DNA from: B18-G4 sp032250805
Lineage (GTDB): Bacteria > Bacteroidota > Bacteroidia > Bacteroidales > B18-G4
Length of the DNA stretch: 64,000 bases
Direction of reading: 5' to 3'
Assembly: GCA_032250805.1 (NCBI GenBank)
Contig: JAVVEM010000001.1
Span: 62,001 to 126,000, forward strand
Below are positions 44,645 through 53,914 of this stretch, in pieces. Every line of letters starts with the position of its first letter. Within the stretch, counting starts at the first letter, position 1. A program made the translations under genes and the position numbers. Under the pieces are notes generated by a model. It was not told the DNA's origin. It saw only the letters and a program-made list of their open reading frames with translations, and did not search any database.

Positions 44645-46594
44645 TTACCTTCTCTTTTGCTTTTGCTGCTGACGTTTTGCCGCCTCTTCCAGACGCTTCT
44701 GGAAACCCGACCTTTTCTTGGGTTTCTTTTTGTTTTCCTGAAGTTTCTTATATATTTTTTCCTCGTTAATGGTCTGGCGGATAATAAACATCTGACCAAA
44801 AGTAAAAATGTTGGCAAGCATGTAATAATAGCTCAGTCCCGAAGCATAATTGTTAAACCAGCCCAGGAACATGATCGGCATCAGGTACATCATGGTCTTC
44901 ATGCCCGGCATTTGCTGGCTGCTGCTCATCATCTGGTTATTCATATAGGTGTAGATGATGGTTGAAACGGTCATCAGCAATGTAAACAGGCTCACATGGT
45001 CGCCATAGAACGGGATCTCAAATGGCAGGCTGGCAATAGAATCATAACTCGACAGGTCATCGGCCCAGAGAAAAGATTTTTGCCGGAGCTCGATAGATGC
45101 CGGGAAAAAGCGGAAAAGAGCGATCAGTATCGGGAACTGCAACAGCATAGGCACACAACCTGCCATCGGGTTCACCCCTACCTGCTTATACAGGGCCATG
45201 GTCGCCTGCTGTTTCTTCATCGCATCCTCTTTCTTGGGATATTTCTTGGCGATCTCGTCAACCTCAGGTTTGAGCACCCGCATTTTTGCCGTCGAGCGGT
45301 AGGTACGGTAGGCAATGGGGAACAAAACGATCTTCAGCATGATGGTCAGCACCAGGATCACGATCCCGTAATTCCAGCCATAACTTCCAAGCCAGGCAAA
45401 AACAGGGATCACCACAAACCTGTTGATCCATTGCATGAGGAAAAAGCTCCAGCCCAGCGGGATCTGCCGTTCCAGGTCGATCTTGTATTTTCTGAGGATG
45501 TTGTAATCGTTCGGGCCAAAATAAAAACGCATATTGGTACTGCTGTTCATGGTTCCATAAATGGGTACGTCAAGCGTAGCCATCATGGTTTTCAGATAGC
45601 GTTCGTTTGCAGGATCCTGATGCATGGTATGGGCGAGCTTGGGATTATCGAAAAAATCGTCGTTTATGATGAGTGAAGAGGAGAAAAAACGCTGTTTCAT
45701 GGAAACCCACTCCAGCTTGTCGGTAAAGTTCTTCTCATCCTCGTCCGACTCGCTTAGGTAATCCACCTCCTTATCATTTGCACGATAGTAGATCGTTGTT
45801 CCGCTTAACCTGTCCTGGGTTTTTTCCTGCTTACGCAGATATGTTTCCCAATACAATTCCAGTAATCCATCGCCCCTGGTCGACTTCATGTCGGCTCCCA
45901 GTCCCAGAATATTCAAATCATAATCGAGCATATACTTATCGCCGTATATGGTATATGCCTGTTCGAGGTATTTTTCGCGGTCGATATTGCCTGAATTTCC
46001 GTCGGCGTAAAGGCGAAGCCTGATCTGTACACTGTCATTTTCGCTCAGCACGATACGGTTGCCGGTGATTTCGCTGCCATCAGCCATTTCGGCCTTAAAA
46101 TACAAGTCGTTGGTACTAAGCGGGATATTTTTTGAAAGAAAATGATAGCCGAAGTGCGCCGAATCAGCATTAAACAGGATCAGCGGAACCGAATCAAAGG
46201 TTTTATAATTCTTGAGTTCGACAGAATATATGCGTCCGCCCCTGTTCAGGAATACAAGCTTCATTACATCGTTTTCGACAGTTATGAAGCGGTCGCTCCC
46301 CTCACCGGCATTGGCAAAGGATCCGTATTTATGAACCTTTTGCTGATACCGGCCCGAAGTATCTGCAAGTGCGGGTACTTCCTGTTCGTTGGGAGCCTGC
46401 TCTTTTTCAGCCGCAGCCTGTTGCTCCAGCCTGCTAACAAGAGCGATCGAATCCTTCGCCCGTCGCTGTTTTTCTCTTGCCGGTTGCTCCTGCTTCTGTT
46501 CTTCCAGCTCTTCTTCAGATGGCTGCATCAAATAGCTCCAGCCGATAAAGATCGCGAAAATCAATACCAGCCCGATAATAGTATTCCTGTTCAT
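44645..46594 (-). CDS. yidC: membrane protein insertase YidC
   Basis: A 649-residue inner-membrane insertase. An N-terminal helix (NTIIGLVLIFAIFIGWSYLMQPS), a Gln/Glu-rich linker, a large periplasmic beta domain (about 90-375) and the conserved five-helix core from about 380: YGWNYGIVILVLTIMLKIVLFPI, MAGCVPMLLQFPILIALFRFFPASIELR and the LFTLLMTVSTIIYTYMNNQ and MPIMFLGWFNNYASGLSYYYMLANI helices. A basic C-terminal tail (KKPKKRSGFQ, QQQKQKRR) could contact ribosomes. pyrG lies 55 nt upstream, a common Bacteroidota order. Confidence 0.96.
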   Translation of the reverse strand: MNRNTIIGLVLIFAIFIGWSYLMQPSEEELEEQKQEQPAREKQRRAKDSIALVSRLEQQAAAEKEQAPNEQEVPALADTSGRYQQKVHKYGSFANAGEGSDRFITVENDVMKLVFLNRGGRIYSVELKNYKTFDSVPLILFNADSAHFGYHFLSKNIPLSTNDLYFKAEMADGSEITGNRIVLSENDSVQIRLRLYADGNSGNIDREKYLEQAYTIYGDKYMLDYDLNILGLGADMKSTRGDGLLELYWETYLRKQEKTQDRLSGTTIYYRANDKEVDYLSESDEDEKNFTDKLEWVSMKQRFFSSSLIINDDFFDNPKLAHTMHQDPANERYLKTMMATLDVPIYGTMNSSTNMRFYFGPNDYNILRKYKIDLERQIPLGWSFFLMQWINRFVVIPVFAWLGSYGWNYGIVILVLTIMLKIVLFPIAYRTYRSTAKMRVLKPEVDEIAKKYPKKEDAMKKQQATMALYKQVGVNPMAGCVPMLLQFPILIALFRFFPASIELRQKSFLWADDLSSYDSIASLPFEIPFYGDHVSLFTLLMTVSTIIYTYMNNQMMSSSQQMPGMKTMMYLMPIMFLGWFNNYASGLSYYYMLANIFTFGQMFIIRQTINEEKIYKKLQENKKKPKKRSGFQKRLEEAAKRQQQKQKRR

Positions 46595-46616
46595 TTAAGC
46601 AGTTTTTTTGAGATGG

Positions 46617-46624
46617 CAAATATA
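46617..46624 (-). promoter_or_regulatory. probable -7 element of yidC
   Basis: The minus strand reads TATATTTG, matching TAnnTTTG, 22 nt before the yidC start. The -33 region would fall at the 3' end of pyrG and shows no clear TTG. Confidence 0.4.
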
Positions 46625-46649
46625 CATTTATTCAGCGATCTGCCATATT

Positions 46650-48263
46650 TTATTCCGATTTACTATGCTTTATACAAGCTTCCACAAACCTTACAAAGAG
46701 GGGATGTGGTTTGGCTACCGTACTTTTGTATTCGGGATGAAACTGAATACCTATAAACCAGGGATGTGCAGGTATTTCCATGATTTCAACGAGGTTTTTA
46801 TCAGGATTGATGCCCACCGGGATCATGCCTGCCGAACGGTAATCATCGAGGTATTTATTATTAAATTCGTAGCGGTGGCGGTGCCTTTCCGAAATATTTT
46901 CGGCACCATAAATTTCATATACCTTGCTGTCGGTGCTGATCCGGCATGGATATGCCCCAAGCCGCATCGTTCCTCCCATATCATCGATCGCTTTTTGCTC
47001 ATCCATCAGATCGATAACAGGAAAAGGTGTTTTGGGGTAAAATTCGGTAGAATGCGCTTTTTCGAAACCCAGCACATTGCGGCCAAATTCAATTACAGCA
47101 CATTGCATTCCGAGGCAGATGCCCAGAAAGGGAATTTTATTTTCCCTCGCCAGGCGGACAGCAGAAATTTTTCCTTCAATACCACGTTCGCCAAAACCTG
47201 GTGCAACAAGGATACCGCTCAGTCCTTTTAAAAGTTTTGCTGCGTTTTCATCGGTCAGGGTCTCGGAATGGATGCTACGAACCTCAACATTATATTCGTT
47301 TTCGGCGCCCGCATGAATGAATGACTCGAGAATCGACTTGTAGGCATCCTTTAGTTCGACATACTTGCCTACCAGACCGATCTCTACCGTTCCCTTCGGA
47401 TTTTTCAGTTTCTGCAGAAAACGTTCCCAGTTGGTCAGATCAGGAAAGTTTGCCAGTGGCATCTCCGTCTTTTTTAGGATCTCCTCATCGAGTTTTTCTT
47501 CGCGCATCAGCAGCGGCACATCATAAATGCTTTCAGCGTCGATCGATTCTTTCACCGCCGAAATGGGAACATTACAAAATTGTGATATCTTTTGCCGGAT
47601 CGTTTCGCCCAGGTGCTTTTCCGAACGGCAGACAATAATATCAGGCTGCACCCCGGCCTCAAGCATTGTTTTTACCGAGTGCTGGGTTGGTTTTGTTTTC
47701 AGTTCCTCTGCGGCTGCCAGATAGGGCACAAGGGTGAGGTGCACCACGATACAGTTCTTGCCGAGCTCAAAACGCATCTGCCTGATGGCCTCAACATAGG
47801 GCAACGACTCGATATCGCCAACGGTTCCTCCCACTTCGGTGATGACAAAATCGTAGTCGCCCGTCTCCCCGAGCACCATTACCGAGCGTTTGATCTCGTC
47901 GGTAATGTGCGGGATCACCTGAACGGTTTTCCCGAGATAATCGCCATGCCTTTCCTTGTTGATCACATGCTGATAGATGCGTCCGGTAGTAACATTATTG
48001 GCCTGCGAAGTATACACGTTTGAGAAGCGCTCATAGTGCCCCAGATCAAGATCTGTTTCTGCGCCATCTTCGGTAACGTAACATTCGCCATGCTCGTAGG
48101 GGTTAAGGGTTCCAGGGTCGACATTAATATAGGGATCGATCTTTTGCGTAGTCGTTGAAAAACCCCTGGCCTGCATGAGTTTGGCAATTGAAGCTGTAAT
48201 GATCCCTTTTCCAAGCGATGATGTTACACCTCCTGTGACGAAAATATACTTCGTTCCTGACAT
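46650..48263 (-). CDS. pyrG: CTP synthase
   Basis: A 537-residue cytoplasmic enzyme that makes CTP from UTP using ATP and glutamine ammonia. N-terminal synthase domain: TKYIFVTGGVTSSLGKGI, KIDPYINVDPGTLNPYEHGE, EVGGTVGDIESLPYVEA. C-terminal class-I glutamine amidotransferase: VAPGFGERGIEGK, nucleophile Cys in FLGICLGMQCAVIEFGR, and the His/Glu pair in GIQFHPEYKS. Length and motifs are normal. The start at 48263 gives the expected MSGTKYIFVTGG. Confidence 0.98.
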   Translation of the reverse strand: MSGTKYIFVTGGVTSSLGKGIITASIAKLMQARGFSTTTQKIDPYINVDPGTLNPYEHGECYVTEDGAETDLDLGHYERFSNVYTSQANNVTTGRIYQHVINKERHGDYLGKTVQVIPHITDEIKRSVMVLGETGDYDFVITEVGGTVGDIESLPYVEAIRQMRFELGKNCIVVHLTLVPYLAAAEELKTKPTQHSVKTMLEAGVQPDIIVCRSEKHLGETIRQKISQFCNVPISAVKESIDAESIYDVPLLMREEKLDEEILKKTEMPLANFPDLTNWERFLQKLKNPKGTVEIGLVGKYVELKDAYKSILESFIHAGAENEYNVEVRSIHSETLTDENAAKLLKGLSGILVAPGFGERGIEGKISAVRLARENKIPFLGICLGMQCAVIEFGRNVLGFEKAHSTEFYPKTPFPVIDLMDEQKAIDDMGGTMRLGAYPCRISTDSKVYEIYGAENISERHRHRYEFNNKYLDDYRSAGMIPVGINPDKNLVEIMEIPAHPWFIGIQFHPEYKSTVAKPHPLFVRFVEACIKHSKSE

Positions 48264-48290
48264 GTTTGATTCCTTTTCTGGATTTATATT

Positions 48291-48326
48291 TAATTAAAAC
48301 AGGGCAATCCGCTCAGGACTGCCCTG
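48291..48326 (-). terminator. intrinsic terminator of the GAPDH gene
   Basis: An 11-bp stem (plus-strand arms 48300-48310 and 48316-48326, one G-U pair when read on the minus strand) with a 5-nt loop, followed on the minus strand by TTTTAATTA. It is 22 nt after the GAPDH stop and upstream of pyrG. Confidence 0.8.
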
Positions 48327-48348
48327 CTGATCTTTTCATTTCCTCAGA

Positions 48349-49797
48349 CTAGTAATATCTGAACCTTCTGATTCCCGCCACATGCTTGGCCAGCCTGATC
48401 ACCTGAATGGTGTACCCAAATTCGTTGTCGTACCACAGGTATATCACTACGTTCTTACCATCGGCCGACACCTGCGTTGACGGAGCATCATAAATTCCGG
48501 CTACCGGATCACCGATAAAGTCGGTCGATACGGATTCGTCGGAGGATGAATACCTTATCTGCTCAACAAGATCGCCAGTGAGTGCTGCATTTTTCATCAC
48601 TGCATCAACTTCTTCTTTGCTTGTCGCTCTTTTCATTGTTAACGACAGCAGGGCCAGCGAAACGTTAGGAATGGGAACACGCACAGCATTGGCGGTTAGC
48701 TTGCCCTTTAGGGAAGGAATGGCTTTGGCTGCCGCCGCCCCGGCACCTGTAGAGGTGATCACCATGTTCATTGGTGCAGACCTTCCCCGTCGCGGTTTTT
48801 TGTGATAATTATCGGTAAGGTTCTGATCGTTGGTATAGGCATGAATTGTTTCAATATGGCCTTTTTCTATACCAAACTTATTTTCAAGCACAAAAAGTGT
48901 AGGCACGATAGCGTTGGTAGTGCATGAGGCAGCAGAAAAAATATTTTCATTCACGATATCGAGATCTTCATGATTGATACCATAAACAATATTGGGCACA
49001 TCGCCTTTTGCCGGTGCCGTAAAGATAACCTGGCTCACGCCCTTTGATTTGAGGTGCCTCGACAAGCCTTCCCTGTCTTTGAATATGCCGGTATTGTCGA
49101 TCAGTAAAGCATTTTTTATACCTTCGGCCGCATAGTCGATCTCTTCAGGTGCACTGCCTTCCATCATTTTTACTACATGGCCGTTAACATAGATGGAACT
49201 GTTTTCGAAGTCTTCGATGACATTCCCTCTGAAAGGACCGTGTATAGAGTCGTGCCTGATCAGAGAGGCCCGTTTGGCAATATCTTCCCGGGTCACTTTC
49301 CGTGTAACAACGGCCCTTACCCTGAGCTGGCTGCCATTTCCCTGAATGATCAGCTCACGCAGGAGCAACCTGCCGATACGTCCGAAGCCAAACAGGACCA
49401 CATCTCTGGCTTCCCTTTTTATGGCGGGCTGGTCAATGGCATCTTTGAGTTTATCGGCAATAAAGTCTTTGACATCCTTATAGTTTTTCTTTTCTTCGCA
49501 CCATTCTTTATTCAACCTTCCAATGTCGATGCGGGCATTGGTGATATCTGCTTCTTCAATCGCTCTGGCAATCAGGAGCGAGTCGCTGATGTTGAGTGGA
49601 AAGCCAACAACGTTGGTAGCATATGAATGTTTAAAAAGGACAACGCTGGCACTTCGGTCGATCAACTGGCTTCTGAACAGGATAAGTTCGACGGTACGGT
49701 CGAGGAAAAGTTTCCCTACGATCATGACAAATTCCAATGCACATTTTTCGGCATCGATCCAATTTTTCAATGACGTTTCAAAACGGTTTAGGCCCAT
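48349..49797 (-). CDS. gap: glyceraldehyde-3-phosphate dehydrogenase, long N-terminally extended form
   Basis: A 482-residue enzyme of glycolysis or gluconeogenesis. The GAPDH core starts only at about residue 132: nucleotide-binding GFGRIGR at 137-143, catalytic Cys in SAASCTTNAIVPTL, RGRSAPMNMVITSTGAGAAAAKAI, and YLWYDNEFGYTIQVIRLA at the C-terminus. The preceding 130 residues are helical and have no motif that I recognise. Long forms of this kind are known in Pseudomonas (GapB type) and other bacteria and have been linked to gluconeogenic use; that role is inference here. It ends at a terminator and lies downstream of rpoD. Confidence 0.92.
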   Translation of the reverse strand: MGLNRFETSLKNWIDAEKCALEFVMIVGKLFLDRTVELILFRSQLIDRSASVVLFKHSYATNVVGFPLNISDSLLIARAIEEADITNARIDIGRLNKEWCEEKKNYKDVKDFIADKLKDAIDQPAIKREARDVVLFGFGRIGRLLLRELIIQGNGSQLRVRAVVTRKVTREDIAKRASLIRHDSIHGPFRGNVIEDFENSSIYVNGHVVKMMEGSAPEEIDYAAEGIKNALLIDNTGIFKDREGLSRHLKSKGVSQVIFTAPAKGDVPNIVYGINHEDLDIVNENIFSAASCTTNAIVPTLFVLENKFGIEKGHIETIHAYTNDQNLTDNYHKKPRRGRSAPMNMVITSTGAGAAAAKAIPSLKGKLTANAVRVPIPNVSLALLSLTMKRATSKEEVDAVMKNAALTGDLVEQIRYSSSDESVSTDFIGDPVAGIYDAPSTQVSADGKNVVIYLWYDNEFGYTIQVIRLAKHVAGIRRFRYY

Positions 49798-49881
49798 AAT
49801 TAATTGGAGTGTTGAAGGTTAACAGAAATCATCAGGTTTCCATTCCTATTCACCTGATCTCTTTGAGATTCAAAAATATAA

Positions 49882-49919
49882 AAAAAGGGATAACAAAAAA
49901 TTTTTTGTTATCCCTTTTT
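49882..49919. terminator. perfect palindromic terminator between rpoD and the GAPDH gene
   Basis: A 38-bp perfect palindrome: AAAAAGGGATAACAAAAAA and its exact complement, without a fixed loop. On the minus strand it lies 14 nt after the rpoD stop and ends in a T5 run. GC content of the stem is low, but the length is considerable. It would work in both directions. Confidence 0.75.
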
Positions 49920-49933
49920 ATCGACATTTTAAT

Positions 49934-50800
49934 TTATTCGCCCAGGTAGGCCTTAAGGAGCTTACTCCGGGAGGTATGTTTGAGTCGTCTGATGGCTTTT
50001 TCTTTGATCTGGCGCACTCTTTCGCGTGTAAGGTCGAACTTTGCACCGATCTCTTCAAGGGTAAGACCATGTGCCATGCCAATGCCGTAATAGAGATTGA
50101 TCACATCCCTTTCCTTTTCAGTAAGCGTGGCCAGAGATCGCTGTATTTCTTTGTTCAGCGACTCATGCATCAGGTGTTTATCTGTTCGGGGCACATCATC
50201 GCTAACAAAGACATCGAGGAACTTGGTATCTTCCTCCTGATTGAGGGGGGCATCCATGGAGACATAGCGCGTGGTGATCTTCATGGCTTTATCTACCTTA
50301 TATTCTGGTAGTTCCATCAGTTCGGCGATCTCATCAAGCATGGGTGCACGTTCAAATTGTTGCTCAAGGCGTGAAGTTGCCTTTTTTATCTTATTCAGTG
50401 AACCCACCTGGTTGAGTGGTAACCTCACCAGTCGCGACTGCTCGGCCAGGGCCTGCAGGATCGACTGACGGATCCACCAAACGGCGTATGATATAAACTT
50501 AAAACCACGGGTTTCGTCGAAACGCTTTGCCGCTTTGATAAGGCCAAGATTACCTTCATTGATAAGGTCGGGCAGACTTAATCCCTGGTTTTGATATTGC
50601 TTGGCAACGGAAACAACGAACCTGAGATTTGCCTTGGTGAGCTTTTCCAGGGCCAGTTGATCACCGGCCTTGATCTTCTTCGCCAATTCAACCTCTTCCT
50701 CGGCAGTGATCAGTTCTTCTTTACCAATATCCTGAAGATACTTATCCAGCGATGCTGTTTCACGGTTGGTTATTGATTTTGTGATTTTTAATTGTCTCAT
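49934..50800 (-). CDS. rpoD: primary sigma factor RpoD (short Bacteroidota form)
   Basis: A 288-residue sigma-70 family protein starting at MRQLKITKSITNRETASLDKYLQDIG (ATG at 50800); a longer upstream start adds 22 unlikely residues. Region 1.2; region 2 with LTKANLRFVVSVAKQYQNQGLSLPDLINEGNLGLIKAAKRFD and FKFISYAVWWIRQSI; region 3; and region 4 with LEEIGAKFDLTRERVRQIKEKAIRRLK. Region 1.1 is missing, as is normal for this phylum's primary sigma, which recognises TTTG and TAnnTTTG promoters such as those found in this window. It is flanked by its own -7 element and a palindromic terminator. Confidence 0.96.
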   Translation of the reverse strand: MRQLKITKSITNRETASLDKYLQDIGKEELITAEEEVELAKKIKAGDQLALEKLTKANLRFVVSVAKQYQNQGLSLPDLINEGNLGLIKAAKRFDETRGFKFISYAVWWIRQSILQALAEQSRLVRLPLNQVGSLNKIKKATSRLEQQFERAPMLDEIAELMELPEYKVDKAMKITTRYVSMDAPLNQEEDTKFLDVFVSDDVPRTDKHLMHESLNKEIQRSLATLTEKERDVINLYYGIGMAHGLTLEEIGAKFDLTRERVRQIKEKAIRRLKHTSRSKLLKAYLGE

Positions 50801-50863
50801 ATGTCTTCTGCCTCCTGTTCGAAAATCCCCCGACAATTTTTCGCAATCGTAATGGGAAACATG

Positions 50864-50871
50864 CAAAGGTA
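50864..50871 (-). promoter_or_regulatory. probable -7 element of rpoD
   Basis: The minus strand reads TACCTTTG, matching TAnnTTTG, 63 nt upstream of the rpoD ATG. A match to -33 (TTTC rather than TTTG) is weak. Confidence 0.5.
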
Positions 50872-50949
50872 CGAAATGAAAGCCTTTTATGAAAGTGTTT
50901 CACACATTATTTTCTAAAAAAACTGTTAATTATTTAAAAATATTCTAAA

Positions 50950-52401
50950 TTATAGTCCAAACTCATATGTTACCCGCATTCCGTTCGGGTAAATACCGGA
51001 AATTTTGACTCTGTTATTGTTCTGATCCAAAGCTGATTCGAGGCTTGACTCTGAATCAACTTCATAACCGTTCACACTGGTAACGATAAAGCCATCCCTG
51101 ATGCCTCCTCTTTCGAGGAGCCCGCTTTCGAGCTTGATGATCTTCAGGCCTGAAGGTGTATCGTAAGTCATTCTCTCCTGGGCCGTAAGATTACTAAAGT
51201 GTGCCCCGAGGCGCTCATTAAAGAATTCGTCGGTGCGGGTGATCACCTTGGTTGATCCATCTTCGGCACGCAGTTCAACATTGTAATCCAGCACTTTGCC
51301 ATCGCGGTTAACATACACACCCAGTTTGTCGCCGGGGTCATGCTGGCCCACTACTTCGAGGAGCTGCGACAGGCTGTTTACTTCTGCGCCGCCGACGGAA
51401 AGGATCACATCGCCGATCTCCAGGCCTGCATCATAAGCTCCGCCATTTTCTACCAGGCCATCAATATAAACACCACGAACATAATCCAGATTGAGGTCGT
51501 TGGCAAAATTCTGGTCAATCTCACGAATGATCACGCCCAGGTAAGCACGTTGTACTTCGCCATGCTTTTTCAGGTCTTTGATCACCTTTTTAACAATATT
51601 TACCGGTATGGCAAAGGAATACCCCTGATAATAGCCGGTATTGGATGCGATGGCCGCATTAATCCCAACAAGTTCACCCATCGTATTTACAAGGGCACCT
51701 CCACTATTGCCACGGTTAACGGCAGCATCAGTCTGAATAAATGACTCAATGGCACCCTGACTGCCAAGAATGTTGATATTACGAGCCTTTGCACTTACAA
51801 TACCTGCGGTAACAGTTGAAGTTAGGTTAAATGGATTTCCCACAGCAAGCACCCATTCGCCGATCCGTACATCATCAGAATTGCCGTAACTGATAAAAGG
51901 CAATCGCTTTTCGTCGATTTTCAGCAGAGCAAGGTCGGTTGAGGGATCGAGCCCGACAACTTCTGCTTCAAAAACCCTTTTGTCATTAAGCGTAACCTCA
52001 ACCAGTTCGGCACCTTCAACCACATGATTATTGGTAACGATATATCCGTCGGAAGTAAGGATCACCCCCGAGCCCCATCCCGAAACGGGATATCTTTTAT
52101 TGGGCATGCGCTGATATCCAAGATACTCGCGCAATGCACCAAAAAAATCGTCATATCCGGGGCTTTTGGTGTAAAACTGAGAGCGGATATGCACTACAGC
52201 ATCTACTGTTTTCATTGCTGCGGCCGTAAAATCGGGACCATTTACCGGAGGTCCGGAAAAATATCCGGTACGTTCGACAGGTGGCAGGCCTGGCAGTTCA
52301 CTATCAACAGCAATTTCATCATTTTTATCGAATTGGGTGATGAGGTAAAACACAAATCCCCCGATAAGGAAAACCACGAAATATGTTAAAACCTTTTTCA
52401 T
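50950..52401 (-). CDS. Do-like periplasmic serine protease (DegQ/HtrA)
   Basis: A 483-residue envelope protease/chaperone. One N-terminal signal or anchor helix (residues 4-22). Trypsin-like domain with the triad His126 (VTNNHVVEGAE), Asp156 (STDLALLKI) and Ser233 (NRGNSGGALVNT). Two PDZ domains follow: GVIIREI to LRAED (about 300-390), and a shorter C-terminal one with GLLERGGIRDGFIVTSVNG. Degrades or refolds damaged envelope proteins. It lies upstream-adjacent to nothing else on its strand before the divergent dapF. Regulation by an extracytoplasmic sigma factor would be usual, but I see no site. Confidence 0.94.
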   Translation of the reverse strand: MKKVLTYFVVFLIGGFVFYLITQFDKNDEIAVDSELPGLPPVERTGYFSGPPVNGPDFTAAAMKTVDAVVHIRSQFYTKSPGYDDFFGALREYLGYQRMPNKRYPVSGWGSGVILTSDGYIVTNNHVVEGAELVEVTLNDKRVFEAEVVGLDPSTDLALLKIDEKRLPFISYGNSDDVRIGEWVLAVGNPFNLTSTVTAGIVSAKARNINILGSQGAIESFIQTDAAVNRGNSGGALVNTMGELVGINAAIASNTGYYQGYSFAIPVNIVKKVIKDLKKHGEVQRAYLGVIIREIDQNFANDLNLDYVRGVYIDGLVENGGAYDAGLEIGDVILSVGGAEVNSLSQLLEVVGQHDPGDKLGVYVNRDGKVLDYNVELRAEDGSTKVITRTDEFFNERLGAHFSNLTAQERMTYDTPSGLKIIKLESGLLERGGIRDGFIVTSVNGYEVDSESSLESALDQNNNRVKISGIYPNGMRVTYEFGL

Positions 52402-52557
52402 TTTTAAAAGCTTTTATATGATTAATAGTTTTTTGATATAAATTGTTCACTGAGCGTTAAATAAACGTTCAAATTTTATACCTTATTCTATTGATGCAGT
52501 GTTAAAATATGTTAATTCAAAAGCCCCTGCAAAAGAAGCTTTTCGTTGAATATTTAC

Positions 52558-52565
52558 TATATTTG
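52558..52565 (+). promoter_or_regulatory. probable -7 element of dapF
   Basis: TATATTTG matches TAnnTTTG 22 nt before the dapF ATG. No TTG occurs at the preferred distance upstream; only a TTG 9 nt away, which is too close. Confidence 0.45.
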
Positions 52566-52587
52566 CTAATCATAATGCGTTGTGCAC

Positions 52588-53385
52588 ATGAATATATTAT
52601 TTGAGAAATATCACGGCAGCGGAAATGATTTTATTATGATCGATGCCAGAGACCGGCCTTTCTCCGGATCACCTGACATAATTGCAGATTTATGCGACAG
52701 GCATTCTGGCATAGGGGCTGACGGGCTTATCTTACTGAAAGAGGAAGGAGGGTTTGATTTCTCCATGCAGTATTTCAATGCCGACGGGCACGAAGCCGGG
52801 ATGTGCGGAAATGGTGGCCGCTGTATTAGCGCTTATGCCCATAAGCTTGGCCTGTTTAAAAAAAAGACCCGCTTTCTGGCGAGCGACGGAGAGCACCGTG
52901 CAATCATCTTATCCGAAAACGGAAATGAAACAAAGGTTAAACTTAAGATGAAAGCGGTTACAGCAGATGATTGGGATGACAACAGCATCTTTCTCGACAC
53001 AGGCTCGCCGCATTATGTATTAAACAAAAAAAATATTGCTGAAACCGATGTGGTAAGAGAGGGCAAAAGACTGAGAAATGATAACCGCTTCGCAGCCTTT
53101 GGCGGAACAAACGTTGATTTTATCGAAGAGATCGGCGGTATCCTGAATATCAGAACCTACGAACGTGGTGTGGAAGCCGAAACCCTCTCGTGCGGAACAG
53201 GTGTAACAGCTGCCGCGCTGGCATGGTCGCTGAAGCAGGATGTGCAGTCGCCGGTTCAGGTCAATACCCCTGGAGGGGAGTTGAAGGTATATTTTGAAAA
53301 AAACAAAAACTATTTTGACAACATTTGGCTTGAAGGTCCGGCATGCTTCGTTTTTCGGGGAGAAATAGAAATAAAATCAACATGA
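52588..53385 (+). CDS. dapF: diaminopimelate epimerase
   Basis: A 265-residue cytoplasmic enzyme that converts LL- to meso-diaminopimelate for lysine and peptidoglycan. The two active-site cysteines are present: Cys73 in GMCGNGGRCI and a second in LSCGTGVTAAAL near residue 212. Other landmarks are FEKYHGSGNDFIMIDARD, FNADGHEAG, and GTNVDFIEE. The ATG at 52588 is preferred over a GTG two codons earlier. The stop overlaps the ATG of the acetyltransferase by 4 nt, so this begins a run dapF - GNAT - mltG - DUF2279 - HAD. Confidence 0.96.
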   Translation: MNILFEKYHGSGNDFIMIDARDRPFSGSPDIIADLCDRHSGIGADGLILLKEEGGFDFSMQYFNADGHEAGMCGNGGRCISAYAHKLGLFKKKTRFLASDGEHRAIILSENGNETKVKLKMKAVTADDWDDNSIFLDTGSPHYVLNKKNIAETDVVREGKRLRNDNRFAAFGGTNVDFIEEIGGILNIRTYERGVEAETLSCGTGVTAAALAWSLKQDVQSPVQVNTPGGELKVYFEKNKNYFDNIWLEGPACFVFRGEIEIKST

Positions 53386-53912
53386 CATCAGAAAACATAG
53401 CCCTGAGGGCACTTGAACCCGACGATATCGACCGGCTTTACCAGTGGGAAAACGACACTGCCCTTTGGTATCTCAGCAATACCCTTACACCTTTCTCGCG
53501 CTTTGCCCTGGAGCAATACGTGCTGAATGCGGGCGACGACATCTATGCAACAAAACAACTGAGATTAATGATCGACTTTGTATCAGAGGCAAGTGTGCGC
53601 AGCATCGGCTGCATTGATCTCTTCGATTTCGACCCGGCAAATGCACGTGCCGGCATCGGAATTATGATCATCAATGAAGAAAGAGGCAAAGGATATGCAT
53701 CAGAAGCACTTGACCTGATGATCGATTATGCATTCAGGCGGTTAAACCTCCACCAACTGTACTGCAATGTGGTAAAAGAAAATAAAAGCAGTCTTGAGCT
53801 CTTTAAAAAGAAACATTTTGAGATAATCGGAGTAAAAAAAGAATGGCTCCTGCAGGATAACACCTGGGTGGACGAGTATTTATTACAAAGAATTAATAAA
53901 CAGTTGCACTGA
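53382..53912 (+). CDS. GNAT-family N-acetyltransferase (RimJ-like)
   Basis: A 176-residue acetyl-CoA-dependent acetyltransferase: IALRALEPDDIDRLYQWEND at the N-terminus, IGCIDLFDFDPANARAGIGIMI, the acetyl-CoA loop NEERGKGYASEAL near residues 100-112, and LNLHQLYCNVVKENKSSLELFKK with the conserved Asn. This matches the RimJ/RimL or spermidine-acetyltransferase-like branch; the acceptor is unknown. Start chosen at the ATG that overlaps the dapF stop (ATGA). It is 2 nt from mltG. Confidence 0.88.
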   Translation: MTSENIALRALEPDDIDRLYQWENDTALWYLSNTLTPFSRFALEQYVLNAGDDIYATKQLRLMIDFVSEASVRSIGCIDLFDFDPANARAGIGIMIINEERGKGYASEALDLMIDYAFRRLNLHQLYCNVVKENKSSLELFKKKHFEIIGVKKEWLLQDNTWVDEYLLQRINKQLH

Positions 53913-53914
53913 TT

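Noticed and set aside
44996..45676. A 226-codon plus-strand frame opposite yidC
   Set aside because: Antisense of yidC; the YidC core motifs are intact on the minus strand.
50950..52401. Extracytoplasmic sigma or CpxR-type site upstream of degQ
   Set aside because: The 186-nt gap is AT-rich but contains no recognisable paired motif.
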